Shown: positions 1 through 56,083 of the stretch, piece by piece
Layout: the number at the start of each line of letters is the position of its first letter
Position numbering within the stretch: the first letter of the stretch is position 1
Assembly (NCBI RefSeq): GCF_051622035.1
Contig: NC_135355.1
Location: 21,220,986-21,284,985 of the forward strand
Origin: Arctopsyche grandis
Taxonomy: Eukaryota > Arthropoda > Insecta > Trichoptera > Hydropsychidae
Length of the DNA: 64,000 nucleotides
Direction of reading: 5' to 3'
Position numbers and translations under genes: made by a program
Notes under the pieces: generated by a model
The model's input: only the letters and a program-made list of their open reading frames with translations
Told to the model about the DNA's origin: nothing
Database searches by the model: none

Positions 1-122
1 CATATCTCGTAAACGATTGTGAACCAACAAAAATCATTATCATATTCGAATTCAGTGAGTCAAACTTAGTAAAGATTGATTGGTCTCCGCTCCGGTAATT
101 TTTTTTTGTTGCTCAGTGTAAT
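1..122 (+). repeat. End of the CACTGAGCAAC foldback family
   Basis: From the left edge to GTTGCTCAGTG at about 117 the sequence matches the terminal part of the foldback element at 57768-57957 and of the inverted arm at 45250-45390, including the CGTAAACGAT, CCAACAAAAATCA and GTCTCCGCTC blocks. The other end lies outside the window. Confidence 0.75.
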
Positions 123-1030
123 TAAGATTTAATATTTGAATGTGTGAAATTTCATTTTTATATATACACATGTATACTTACGAATATAACATGTACATAT
201 GTATGTATGTGCGTGGGTATGTACAGTTATGCGGTTTTGCGCTGTTGCGCTATGTACATATGTATAGGCCTACATACATACACACTACGCGACTTTCCCT
301 CAGTTGTCCCACGGCGCTCAGCATCTCTAAATCCGCGGAAAACTCAGAAGGGAAACAATTGGAGTGTGGCACAAGTGTGAAGATCACATCCGTTGGTTTC
401 GCTCGCGGCATTCCAACCTCGAACTTAATAACGTGAAATATGAACCGGCACAGAATTCGCATCAAACCCTCGCAACCAGGATACAAAACGGGAACGTTGA
501 TAGGGGAGACGGGAGTAGAAGAATGGGGTGGCTTAGAGGGGAAAGGGAGTGTTAACAATGCGACAATGACGACAGGAGGCTTTTCAGGCGTCAACCGCAA
601 CTACATAGACACACGAGTCAGTCGTATGAAATAAACCTCCTATAGAATATTTGTATGTATGTATGTACGTGTATATGTGAGAACGAGCATATATGCATAC
701 ATATATCTTAAAAATCCGGTGTTTATTGTGATACCAATGCATATGTACATATGTATATGAGAGATTGGGTAGAATTTCATGGCGTTAATTGTATGCTAAG
801 ATAAATTTTAAAATTCTAAAATAATGTTGAAAATGATGATCCATTTGATGAAGAATTCTTGAAAACGAAAAATAAAAAACATTTGTAATGTCACCGCGAG
901 TTGAAAGAAACAAGACGGGTAGCGGTACGAGGTGTAAGCAAGGGGGTTGACTAGAGCGACTCTTTTTTTTTCGTTACACCATTTCCGTAACCATTTTTTT
1001 CATTTATGTGTCGCTAAAAAAGTTCACACT
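123..1030. other. Intergenic; G+C-richer patch at 290-610
   Basis: No gene recognised. The patch at 290-610 is clearly richer in G+C than its surroundings and open in several frames (for example 440-634 plus), but no product resembles a known family. It could be an exon or 5' UTR of a gene to the left. The remainder is AT-rich with TACATATGTA-type motifs. Confidence 0.4.
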
Positions 1031-1112
1031 TAAAGAAATCTCGAGTTCGAATTTTCGCATGATCACAAAACTTCATCTGTTGTTACTACGTAGAAAAATA
1101 ACTATTTTATTT
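1031..1112 (-). repeat. Fragment of dispersed repeat family A
   Basis: CTCGAGTTCGAATTTTCGCA followed by ATGATCACAAAACTTCATCT matches the head of the longer copies at 10420-10500 and 41465-41560, in reverse orientation. Confidence 0.7.
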
Positions 1113-1968
1113 AAGTCGATAAAAATATAACATTATTTAAAAGTATTATTATGAAATGTAAAAATAAATGTAAACACAATCACGTTTTACTGTACTGCAG
1201 TTTGAAGTACCTACGCGACTACGTTTTTCCATCAAATTCTTACTACGACTACAACAACGACTACGACAACGTTTTACCACAAATGTGTATGTATGTATGT
1301 ACATAAACTATTTATGAATTCCAAAATTTACCTTAATGCTATTTTTTTATTTACCCTAATATACTGTATTCAAAAAAAATTATGATTTACACAACAAATT
1401 TAATCAATTGGAGACGTACATACGTATATTTTGATATTTTACTTACCTAAATATAAAAAATGTGTACATTTTAATAAACATATGTATACATTAATTATTT
1501 TAAAAACGTTCATATATACATATATTAGAATGAACTCAAGTCCAAAAGCATCCAAATATGGTTTAAAGTTACGAACTAATTTAACTATACGTTTCAAACT
1601 CGTAACCATCTTAAAAGTAAGTTAAGCATGTGTGATCAAACGTTGCAAATTTTATCCCGTTTTGCTGTAGCAAACTCTACATGAAAAACCATTAGTGGAG
1701 ATAGTCGTAAAGTGGAATTTAATTATGTGAAAAGTGCCGGCCGCTTGTGCAATAGTGGCTAAATTTCATCGCTGTAATCTAATATAACCAAACAACAGAT
1801 TTCATTCTACATACCAGTAAAATGCTTTTTACAAGCTATTAAATTCTACGCATACATAAACTATACATATGAATTTTCATTTTAAATTTTGTTCAAAATT
1901 TCAAACAATAAAGCTACAACGAAGTTGAATGTCGATTTAAATTATTGTTTGTGTATATATGTTACACC
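1113..1968. other. AT-rich intergenic, no gene seen
   Basis: Only low-complexity AT-rich sequence, a short ACTACGACTACAACAACGAC run near 1240-1270, and no ORF with recognisable similarity. Confidence 0.4.
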
Positions 1969-2057
1969 GAATCCGTGAAATTGTCTATTACACGCATTCG
2001 GCAAGAGAATTGCCGAATGCGTGAAAAATGCAAGCATGTTGCCCAGTTCACGGATTC
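1969..2057. repeat. Nested palindrome
   Basis: Inner perfect arms CACGCATTCGGCAA (1991-2004) and TTGCCGAATGCGTG (2010-2023) enclose a 5-base loop. Outer arms GAATCCGTGAA (1969-1979) and TTCACGGATTC (2047-2057) pair around them. It adjoins the GGTCAG cluster and may be one end of a DNA transposon. Confidence 0.8.
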
Positions 2058-2077
2058 CGTAAGAATTTATATTACAT

Positions 2078-2280
2078 TGGTCAGAATTTATATAAAACGG
2101 TCAGAATAGTAGAACTAAAATAGATATTAAATGGTCAGAATTTATATTGAATGGTCAGAATTTAAACTGGATTGGTCATAATTTGTATTAAATGGTCAGA
2201 ATTATGTTGACAGATGGTCAGTTGGCACTAGTATCATTACTAGTGCGTGCAACGTTGAAGATTGGTACAAGTGGTCAAGA
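2078..2280 (+). repeat. Cluster of degenerate GGTCAGAATTTA units
   Basis: GGTCAG or a one-base variant recurs at about 2079, 2099, 2133, 2153, 2174, 2193, 2216 and 2271, spaced about 20-30 bp, mostly followed by AATTTAT. Such subterminal motif clusters are typical transposase-binding arrays; an inverted pair of clusters at 29563-29950 looks related. Confidence 0.6.
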
Positions 2281-2640
2281 GGACCATCGAACAGCCAAAC
2301 TTCAAACGATTATCATTCGCATTCGCGCGCATCTCGACATTGACAATTCGCACGCGGTACGCGCTCACGCACTATCTACATACAACCCTCTTCAACAAAA
2401 CATTTATCAGACCTTAGCTACCACCCACCGTGACCCACGATTATCCACGCTCTTTGACTGAAATCACTAATATACACGACTTTAGGCATTCCCAATCCGG
2501 ACAAGATTATTTTCTTTAACAGAGGAAGAACTAATCAGCATGAAAGACTATTGTCTATAAAGATTATTGTTATTAAATATTATTGTCGATTAGAAAAAAA
2601 AGTGTATGAGATAATTATCGATAAATAAAAAATTATAATA
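2281..2640. other. Intergenic, no gene recognised
   Basis: Open on the plus strand to 2461, but the predicted peptide is not recognisable and overlaps the repeat cluster. Probably transposon interior. Confidence 0.35.
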
Positions 2641-2675
2641 CTCTTTATGTTTTTTTTGTTTTCCTTTTTTTGGGT

Positions 2676-2930
2676 TATATCTAATGACTACAGGTGTTAC
2701 TAAATTCTTATTCTTATCGACACGACGTAAATTTTTTTCAAATTTTTAAAATGACCGGAAGTGTCTTCTTTTTTTAAATTTTTGAATTCAATTATCTTCC
2801 AAACCGCTAACTGAATCGAACCACATTTTTTTAAGTGTAATATAAATTATAAATTCTATAATCCATTATTTTTTAAATATTTTTACCTGAACCGGAAGTA
2901 GTACTTTTACTCTAGAGAATCTAACTAACC
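2676..2930 (+). repeat. Dispersed repeat family A, internal part
   Basis: TCTTATCGACACGACGTAAA, ATGACCGGAAGTG and CCGGAAGTAGTACTTTTACT match 10630-10690 and 41635-41850 in order and orientation. The head segment is missing. Confidence 0.75.
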
Positions 2931-3142
2931 GAACGAACATTTCAGTTGTTCATGAACGAACCGAAATGATTACTTGAACTTTAATATGTACATATGCATG
3001 TACTATGTATAGGTATATTTATTATAATTATACTAATCGCATTTATACAGAAATTATTATTATGTGAATGTATTTTTATGTGTACTTTTATTATAAAAAG
3101 CAATTTCAATGCTTTCTAATGGAGAAATGTTTTAAATATTTT

Positions 3143-3146
<4 letters not shown>

Positions 3147-3201
<55 letters not shown>
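3147..3201. repeat. (TA)n microsatellite
   Basis: Uninterrupted TA dinucleotides followed by a short CA run and ATACATATG. Confidence 0.95.
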
Positions 3202-3209
<8 letters not shown>

Positions 3210-3214
<5 letters not shown>

Positions 3215-5139
3215 TATACATATACATATGTATATGTTATAAATTTAAAAAAAAAATTTCATAATAAAGTTAACTGGTTACGAATATTCGCAGTCATTAA
3301 AAATTAACTTACTCTTGATTTAATAACATCTTGGTACATATATCAATAGCTTTTGTTCAAATATATCTAGACGTGAGCATCTGCCTCGTAAAATAATCAC
3401 AAGACTCTTTGCTCCTTTTACGATTCGTTTAAACGTTGAAGATATGCCCCCGACCCATTTGTTGCTCCTTATCTTTGGTTATTATCAATCCAGGGAAAGA
3501 CGTTGCCCGTCAAAGATCACCCGTATGTGAGTAATAATTTAGTATCTGTTACTAATCAAATTTACACTAGATTCGGTTGAATTAATTTAAATTTAATACA
3601 AGTTAAATCATATCTCAAATAAAATTTTATATTTCCCGTAAAATAAATCGAAAGGATTTATTGGAGGAAAAGTTGATGACAAAAGGATATTACATATGTA
3701 TTTAGAGTAACAGAAAGCAAGGAATAATTCCTCAATTCAATAGACCTACTAGTTACTGAATTATCTAAATGAATTTTTAAGACTATCGAACTATTATCGA
3801 ATATTAAATAGAATAAATACGATGCGAATACGAAATTTTCAATAAATTTTATAAAATCAATCTACTTTGCGATAATATATATGTATATATGTATAGCTAA
3901 TTTGATGGTTTTTAATTTAAAACTATAGTTTTGCATAAAGACAAAAAAAATTCAAATTTATATACATATGTATTTATTATATGTAATATAGAAGAAAAAT
4001 AAAACAATAGTTTCCATTGAGTATGTTAATAATTTTATGGCCAGTTTCTCAATGAAACAAAATTTCACCCAGCAAATCAATAATTGAGTTCGAATTCTGG
4101 GAAAATTTAGCTGCAGATTGCTAGCAAATTTTCCGCTTTTCTCTCCCCGTCCCCCCCTCATTTCTGTTTGTGAGGGGAGAAAAGAAACGCAGCATAAAAG
4201 TTTTTTCATTAATAGTTTCCCATTGGACGACTTTTCCGTGGTCGCATACATCCGTACCTACATATGTATGTATAATACGGGCGATTTTTGTAGCTTTTTT
4301 AACTTTCTCTCTTTCTCCACTTTTTTTCGTCCTCAATAAATATCATTTTTCACCTTAAAACCGAGTCCCAGATAAGTCTTCTTCGCTCTCGCTCTCCAAT
4401 TTTTCCCGAAGTGCCGACAAAGTTTTCCCTCGAAATGGAATTCGGCGTAAATCATTCACAAATATTTCACTCGATACGTACACTGTTCTCAGCTTGATAA
4501 TAATTCATCTTTTCTGTGTAAGAAAAAAAATATTTTTCGTAGATTTTTTTTCTTTACCGGTTTCATTAAATATCATGTGATTTATCATTCGTTTTTCGTT
4601 CATTTTCAAATTAATAAATTAATTTGAAAAAACCTGAAATATTTTTTTACTAACAATACATAAGTATGTTTACTATACGTTTATAAAAGTAATAAATAGC
4701 ATAGTTTTTACATCACATTTAATGTAGATAGTATCAAAATAAATATAATATTGTATACATACACATACATACATTCACGAGTTAGAAATTCATTCACAAG
4801 TATATATGAAATATGGCACAATGTAATTTTTTTTCCTTTAAAAGAAGCAGTATGGTTATAACAACAAAAATTGTGTTCCATTTAAAATTATAAAAAAGAT
4901 ATATTATTATCATATTAAAATTATAATTACCTAGAGATTTATATACAGTATTATGACTTTAAACATAATTCACACAATTTACATTTCATAATAACATACA
5001 ATTACTTATAATACGACCTTAATACATTTATATATTGTAAAAAGAAAAAATAATATATTTTCAATTATTGCTTTATAAATATTTAATACATATATTAGTA
5101 ACATACAAAATAAGTCTTCTGGGAAAAATATCTGATTTT
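3210..5139. other. Downstream flank and 3' UTR region of Etnppl
   Basis: AT-rich. Two less biased patches (3370-3540 and 4100-4450) look single-copy but encode nothing recognisable. The 3' UTR of Etnppl must lie in the right part. Confidence 0.4.
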
Positions 5140-40372
<35,233 letters not shown>

Positions 40373-40833
40373 GTCTGAAACTGTCAGTCGAGACCTGTTC
40401 AAATTTGAAGAGCAACGAACGAGAAAACTTGTCCTGCAAAATAAAAAATAGTTCCATAATAAAAATAATTAAACAATAGAATCGTTTTACAAGATCCGAC
40501 ACCTGAAATCAATTCGAAATAATTTAAAAAATATCATATTGTATTGTATGTGATATAAGTGCGTTGCCGATTGTACAGAGGATACTGACCTATCGCGAAT
40601 TATCAGACTACTGAATGAAACGTTATTCATTTATGATATTTATACATTAAAATATGTGCATAAAAAATAAAGGGGCAAATATTTGGCATGTCAACAAATA
40701 CTGTTATCGTGCTAAGTTGATATCACAATACCTGTTAAACTTTCAAAGGTCGACTTGTCGAAAGGAAAATTCGTAGTCGACTGGTCGACCAGCGTGTGAC
40801 AACAGATAAACTTGGCTCACAATTGTGACGTCA

Positions 40834-40861
40834 ACTTGACAACGTACGCCAACTTATATAG
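40834..40861 (-). promoter_or_regulatory. Candidate TATA box and initiator for Etnppl
   Basis: On the minus strand CTATATAAG (40861-40853) is followed 16 bp later by TCAAGTT (40839-40833), which resembles an initiator. A possible 5' UTR donor (CAG then GTATTG, near 40732) and acceptor (ending 40434) could join this to exon 1. This is motif matching only. Confidence 0.25.
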
Positions 40862-41047
40862 CAGCGTGTCTGAACTGGTTCGAGATCAATGTGACAATCT
40901 AACGTTTAACCCTTTGTCGACTAGAGCAGATTAATCACCGATTAGACATTAAGTCTGATATGTATGAGGTGACCATTCGTACTGATTTTACCAATATAAT
41001 ACTGGTTTTTTTGGGTGTGTTCTGGTTTTTTATCTAATGCATAAATG

Positions 41048-41164
<117 letters not shown>

Positions 41165-41459
41165 AGGCTTTTTGTGAAAATTACATATGTATCCTACACA
41201 AATATTGGCAAATAAGTCGAAAGTTTTTACCGGGAACAAATGCGCCTGCCAAACAGTTTTTTTTTTTATTTCTTTGGTGAACAATATGTGGTCCAGTGAT
41301 AAAACGCAATTGAATGTTGAAACCAAATGTTTGATAACTGAGCATAATTTTAAACAATCTTGTATAGAATTTTATAAGAGAATTCAATGAAATGGATAAA
41401 TTTTTTAAAATAATTTGTGACCATGATTCTTTAATGTTCGTTTTAAATAATTGAATTAA

Positions 41460-42560
41460 ATTGTATTTACTTTATCTATGTATGTACGTAGTAACAATAG
41501 ATGAAGTTCTGTGATCATGCGAAAATTCGAATTCGAGATTTTCACTGCTTCGAACTCGGAATCGATCACTGATCACGTTTTCATGGTCTAGAAAAAGTGT
41601 GTGTGAATGAGTATTTTGTATCGGTGACCGAAATTCTTATCGATACGAAATCATTTTTTTCAAATTTTTAAGTTGACCGGAAACGGTAACTCCTCTTATA
41701 CATAAGTGTCCTCTTTTTTATAAGTTTTTGAATTCTGCTAATATCGCTAACCGAATCACACATAATTTTTACTTTATTTTTACATGTAATAGAAATTATA
41801 AATTTTATAACTTAATATTTTTATCTCAATCGGAAGTAGTACATACTTGTAATCTACAGGATCGAGGTATTTTATGATTTTCTTGGAATACTTTCGGCAC
41901 ATTGAACTGAGATTTCGTATCTATAAGTTTAAGATTAATTTTAAAAGTTTGAATAATTTTATAATTTTAATAGTTTTAAGTTTAATATCAAATTTGGTGA
42001 GCACCCGTCAACCCTAAATGGCAGTTTACTCTTGTTAAATTTTTCTTCCACTATTTTTTTCGACTCCTTAAACATGTGTACTCTTCACGAGAAAATTTAA
42101 GTATAATCCTTGTATTAATGTGATGAAAATAAAAAAAAATCATTAAATTTAATAAACTGGAAGTGGGATTAAAACCGGAAGTGGGACTCTTAGAAAAGTC
42201 AAAAATGTTGTGACCACACAATTTTTTTCACCCTATCAAACTAAAAATTTACATTTGTACTATTTACATATGTACATACCAGATTGGAGTTGATAAGGTT
42301 TTGGCTAGAACTCGTAAGCCGGAAGTAGTAATATTTTTAAAACAATATTTCATTATTTTATTTTGACCTTTTAAACTAATTCGTTCTTCTTGATATTTTA
42401 TGTTTATAATATTCATAGTAATAATTAAGTAATAAAAAAAAATAAAACAAAATCCGACAACTGGAAGTAGAACTTTTGTCTTGTGTAAGTTCCCCTACAT
42501 TTGCGTTCAATTTGTATCGAAAATGGTCTCGTGACCGGTATGTGTAAACATGTACATATG
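41460..42560 (+). repeat. Dispersed repeat family A, long copy
   Basis: Colinear with 10405-11480: the CTTTATCTATGTATGTACGT head, TGATCATGCGAAAATTCGA, GAAACGGTAACTCCTCTTAT, CGGAAGTAGTAC and AAACTGGAAGTGGGATT blocks. No long open frame. Confidence 0.85.
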
Positions 42561-42875
42561 TATGTATGTACTTTGAATTTCAAAAAACGATCACCTTAAC
42601 TACGTATCAGTTCTTTATTTGATAGCGAGACTTCGCTAAAAAGTTGATACGATGTTGTATTATACATGGCAGGTATTCGAATTCCGTGATGACGCTTGTA
42701 TATAGAATAGACATCAAAACAGATTGGGTTTAAAAATATTGGTTGCCAAGAGACAAAAAGATCCCATCTACAAATATAAAGCTGTCGTTTAATTTTTATA
42801 AGAAATAAATAAAATTTTCAAAAAATATCTCAGTTTCTTAATTACTTGTGTCAGACGGACACGTCCATGATTTAT

Positions 42876-44176
42876 ATATATTTATTTATTTATTTTAAAC
42901 AGACCATTGTGGCATAACAGGAATTCCTAAAGCGCCACAATGGTCAAAAAATATAACACAAAAAAGAAACAAAAACAAAATAACAATTAAACATAAACAT
43001 AAATACATCCATACATACATAAAAAATAGCATTTAATAATAACAGATAAAGTAAAAATATCAAATAAAATATAGCATAAGGAATGCCTTGCACCTACAGC
43101 CAGTTTCAATAAATATGTAAGAAACAACTACAAATACAAAACATCCCTGTAGGCCCAAATGGAAGAGAGTTAATCAAAATTTCACTCATAAATCACAATC
43201 AATCATGAAAACAATGATGAGCGCAGACTACCAGATAAATGGGTTAGAGTAATTTCCGACAATTTACGCTCACTAAGGTGGAAAATATCACATTCAGTCT
43301 CGGCAGCAACGATTTCATTAAGAAGTCGGATAGCTCTTGGAATAGGAGCCATTCGAAAAAGGACTGTGCGGGCAGGAGGTACAGCCAACAAATGATGATG
43401 TCTACCACGCACATAGTGATTAGGGACATAAAGCCCCAACTGCTCCAGCAACAACGGGCATGACGTATTACCACGTAAGAGCAGGAGAACGAAACGAATT
43501 AATGAGAAGTTTCTCCGAAGTTCAAGGGAATTATACCCAAGCATGCCCAAAAGGAAAGGAGTGGGGTAGAGATATGGGTAATACCCATATTCTTTCCTAT
43601 ATAGGAAACGAAGAAATGCTTTTTGCACTTTCTCAATCATCAGAGAGTAATTTGCTTCATGCGGATTCCACACAATCGCATTATACTCTAGCTTACTTCT
43701 CACAAGCGAATTGAAAAGCAAGCGAGAAGACAAAGGATTGGAGAATAATCTTGCATATCTCAAAACAAATCCAAGTCGACGAAAGGAAACGTCAGCCACT
43801 TTTTTGATATGGTTGTGAAAGGTGAGCTGAGGATCAAAAGTGATACCCAAATCGACAATAGATTCCACACGCTTCAACAAGACGGATCTAATGGAATATC
43901 CGTGACAATAGAGCGAATGTGCACGTCCATAGCTCATAATTGCACATTTGTTTAAATTAAGTTCAAGGCCTAAACTAGAACTGAACTCCAAGACAGCGTT
44001 AATATCAGCTTGAAGGAGAGAGGCTTGCCTCTCATCCTTGACAGCAAAAAATAATTTAACGTCGTCAGCAAACAAGAGACATGATGCATTACATAAAACT
44101 CTAGGGAGTGGACCCCTGAGTAACACCAGATCGAGTAAAAAATGAAGGAGATTCATAAAGACCATATATGAATATA

Positions 44177-44178
<2 letters not shown>
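42876..44178 (-). mobile_element. jockey-like LINE, 5'-truncated
   Basis: Coding part 44178-43203 and 3' UTR 43202-42896 with a CCATTGTGGC / GCCACAATGG hairpin (42903-42950), ending in an (AAAT)n tail at 42882-42895. The 5' edge falls in a (TA)n tract (44180-44210). A second 3' UTR of the same family lies at 49500-49870. Confidence 0.88.
43203..44178 (-). pseudogene. LINE reverse transcriptase, C-terminal half
   Basis: Open for about 325 codons: LPRVLCNASCLLFADDVKLF with catalytic FADD, LELNLNKCAIMSYGRAHS, VDLGITFDPQLTFHNHIKKV, RSKLEYNAIVWNPHEANYSL and a conserved C-terminus. The palm N-terminal half and endonuclease are missing. Translation of the neighbouring TA tract extends the frame artificially. 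Confidence 0.85.
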
Positions 44179-45791
<1,613 letters not shown>

Positions 45792-45796
45792 TATAA

Positions 45797-45865
45797 TTTC
45801 GCTATTCCGTCTGTGTGTCTGAGATAACGTTCGCCGTACTATAAGGGCGAAATCACACAGTGCGG
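45797..45865 (-). repeat. GTACGGCGAACG small repeat
   Basis: TCGCTATTCC ... GTTCGCCGTACTATAAGGGC and GAAATCACACAG is the reverse complement of 49868-49920 and, in part, of 12791-12911. Confidence 0.7.
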
Positions 45866-46254
45866 TATGTGGGATGTTTTTTATAGATAGTTTTAAACAT
45901 ATATAAAAAATGTGGTATACCTGGCACGTATACAACGACCGTCTACCACGAACGACCGGTACGCCCCGCCCCTTTAGACGTTTTTCGGTCAAATTGTATG
46001 GTTTTATTTATCCTTCCTTGAAAGTGATCGATAACGGTTTTAAGAAATATAGGAGAACTTGTGGACGTACCACATACCGCATACCACGCTGTGTGATTTC
46101 TCCCTGAAAGTCGTTTCGATTCGACATACATTTGTACGTAAGCTAGAAGCGTAGTGTTGGAAGCGTCCAACAAAACGACGTACGAATGCAATACGAACAA
46201 TAACAACAGAAAAAATTTCTATATATACTTTTCGATGCGAATATTTCGAATAAT

Positions 46255-46310
46255 ATCTTAATATGCCATAACCCGTGCGATGATATTTCATCGGGCACAA
46301 CACTAGTAAA
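46255..46310 (-). repeat. SINE-like fragment, GATGAAATATCATC family
   Basis: CGATGATATTTCATCGGGC and CACTAGT are the complement of the head of the copy at 16125. Confidence 0.5.
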
Positions 46311-46324
46311 AAATATAAAAGTTC

Positions 46325-49499
<3,175 letters not shown>

Positions 49500-49505
<6 letters not shown>

Positions 49506-49870
49506 TTATTTATTTATTTATTTAATAGTTTTGGACCATTGTGGCATTACAGGAAGAACCTAATGCGCCACAATGGCCTACATTTGAAAAAGATATAAAA
49601 AAATGATATAAAAACAAGTATACTGTAAATAAAGGAAAAAAGCAAAAGCAGAAAACATGGTAAAATAAAATAATAAAAAAAAGTAACAAAAGGAAAATAA
49701 TACCTCATTCAGAGAGAAAAAAAAAATAACAAAAGTGTAAAAATTAAAAATAAAATCCATAAATCCCATTCTTTGTTTACACTGAGCCAAATTAAAATAG
49801 TATATAAAAATGTACAAAAGAGAAAGAAAAAATAAAATAAAATAAAACAAAATATGAATAAAAAATAAAA
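49500..49870 (-). mobile_element. LINE 3' UTR fragment
   Basis: (TTTA)n then GGACCATTGTGGCATTACAG and GCGCCACAATGGCC, the same hairpin as 42903-42950, followed by A-rich sequence. No coding part survives. Confidence 0.8.
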
Positions 49871-49920
49871 TCACAGTGTGTGTGATTTCGCCCTTATAGT
49901 ACGGCGAACGAGACACACAG
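49868..49920 (+). repeat. GTACGGCGAACG small repeat
   Basis: GTGTGTGATTTCGCCCTTAT, AGTACGGCGAACGAGACACA: complement of 45797-45865. Confidence 0.7.
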
Positions 49921-49938
49921 ACTAAATTATTATTATAA

Positions 49939-49954
<16 letters not shown>

Positions 49955-50019
<65 letters not shown>
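49955..50019. repeat. (TA)n tract at RTE 3' end
   Basis: About 65 bp of TA abutting the (CAT)n 3' tail of the next element. Confidence 0.95.
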
Positions 50020-54307
<4,288 letters not shown>

Positions 54308-54784
54308 ATAAAATTTCAAAATGATATTATCATGACGAGATTTGCAGTGAACAGCGAACGAGTATGTAAGTGCTTCGTTGCAAGGTTTGTTTACCTAAAA
54401 TTTCTTAGAATAATTGTCTCTGAACTAATACAGTAATAAAGTAAAGTAAAATAACACAGCATATCTACACTTGGGTAAGGGCAGCGATGGTAAACCTTTC
54501 GGAATTTACGGATCACTTCATTTATAATTTTAAATGCCGTGGACTACTTACATATATATGAATAAATACATACATTTGAAAAATAATGATCATTTAATCT
54601 AAATTAAATAATCTTAATTTAACAAAGGAGTATAAAATTCGAATTTAATCTTATTTTTCAAGGTAATACCGGTACCGAGTTATTTTATTTTTTGGGTAGG
54701 TTATTTAGTATATATAATTTTTAAGATGACAATTATGTAATGTTGAAAATTGAATCAAAACTGATAACTTGAGTTCTACATAGT
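54308..54784. other. Intergenic, no gene seen
   Basis: AT-rich, no supported features. Confidence 0.4.
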
Positions 54785-54898
54785 ACCCAGGGAAGAGACT
54801 TTTTATGTAACTATGTGCGTAAGGTTTGTTGGGAACATCGAAAACAAATCAAAGTTTCTATGAGTACGATATCGACATCGTTGAATTTTTTTTGAATC
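54785..54898 (+). repeat. Dispersed repeat shared with 38755-38875
   Basis: GGAAGAGACTTTTTATGTAA, GTACGATATCGACATCGTTG and neighbouring blocks. Confidence 0.65.
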
Positions 54899-54962
54899 GT
54901 CAAACCGGGAACGGGAATGGCATGCGTTATTGTGGCATTATAACTTTATAACGTATGCCGGG

Positions 54963-55811
54963 TAGGGATCCCAAATATTTGTCGACTTCAACTATTCGAA
55001 TTTTGAATAGTAAATCAAGAGCTATTCGAATATTCGAATATATTTGAAAATTAAAATAAAGGTAATTACATTTCTACAAATCATAAATTATATTATATTT
55101 ATATATAATATATTACAATTAATACATAATTTTAAGAAAATTGAAAAAACATATAAAACTAAAATGCACACATAAAAATTTATAAACTCCTTCACCTGTT
55201 ATTAAATATGCACTATTCTTGTTTAATTCTTTGATTGTGGTTTCAACGGGAGTATGAACATCAATTAAAATTTTCAAAATATCAATTTCATTCTTAGAAA
55301 CAGTATTGAATTATTAATTAAGTATTAATTATTATTTTAGTGCTATGTTTACACTTTCGTAAACTTGAATAAATCGTCTTATCATAGTTACCATTGAATT
55401 CCACCTCGTTTTTACATCCAATAATAATTTCAATTTTTTATTTTCTTTTTTCATTATGATTTTTTCTAAAAATGTATATTTCGCCGGTGATTTCTTAAAT
55501 ATTCGGTATATTTTTCTGATGCTTTCTAAAATTTCGTAGAGATTATTATCGATCGAAAAGTGATTTTTTTCAAACATTTCTGTATTTAATAAATAAAAAT
55601 CCATTTCTTCTTCCTCATTATCTTCATTTTCATCACAATTATCTCCATTACATATTTCATTTTCTTCATAATCGTCTTTCCATATTGATTTTGTGTATTT
55701 ATTTTATAAAAAAATATACACACGAATCATATTCGAACAGTTGATGAAATAACGAATGGCTAAAAATCAGACGAATAATTCGAATACTCGAATATTCGAT
55801 TGGGATCCCTA
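54963..55811 (-). mobile_element. hAT-superfamily transposon with perfect 8-bp target duplication
   Basis: Inverted repeats TAGGGATCCCAA (54963-54974) and TTGGGATCCCTA (55800-55811) are flanked by ATGCCGGG on both sides (54955-54962 and 55812-55819). Subterminal TTCGAATATTCGAATA motifs are present at both ends. It is 849 bp long, thus internally deleted. A different subfamily from 7713-8757 but with similar TAGGG termini. Confidence 0.94.
55332..55690 (-). pseudogene. Partial hAT transposase
   Basis: An acidic stretch (DENEDNEEEEMDFYLL) leads into IYRIFKKSPAKYTFLEKIIM and KLLLDVKTRWNSMVTMIRRF, the LLLDVKTRWNS motif of ZBED-like hAT transposases. Stops after VNIALK. The BED finger, most catalytic residues and the dimerisation domain are absent. 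Confidence 0.85.
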
Positions 55812-55841
55812 ATGCCGGGTTCAGCTAATTCTTCATTCATT

Positions 55842-56083
55842 AAAAGCACATTCATATTTCAATTAAAATAAAGTTTGTGTTTGCATCCTTAAAGATCTGT
55901 CTTGAGATAAGCTTTTGCAAACAAAAAAAAATGGGCCGCCGTACGATAAACAATTATCGGTCATAGCAGGTATAAAAAAAATGCACCACTGAGAAATCAA
56001 CAAGAAAAAACAAAAATAATCGAATTCCAATGTAATATATTTTAATCAGTCTGGTTACTTCCAGACACCCCAAATGCCGAGCC
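55842..56083 (+). repeat. Third, partial copy of the inverted-arm sequence
   Basis: From AAAAGCACATTCATATTTC to CCCCAAATGCCGAGC it matches 44617-44859 with few changes, in the orientation of the left arm. Confidence 0.88.

Noticed and set aside
440..634. 64-codon plus-strand frame starting ATG
   Set aside because: No recognisable motif, overlapping open frames on both strands, no splice evidence; kept only as an unassigned patch.
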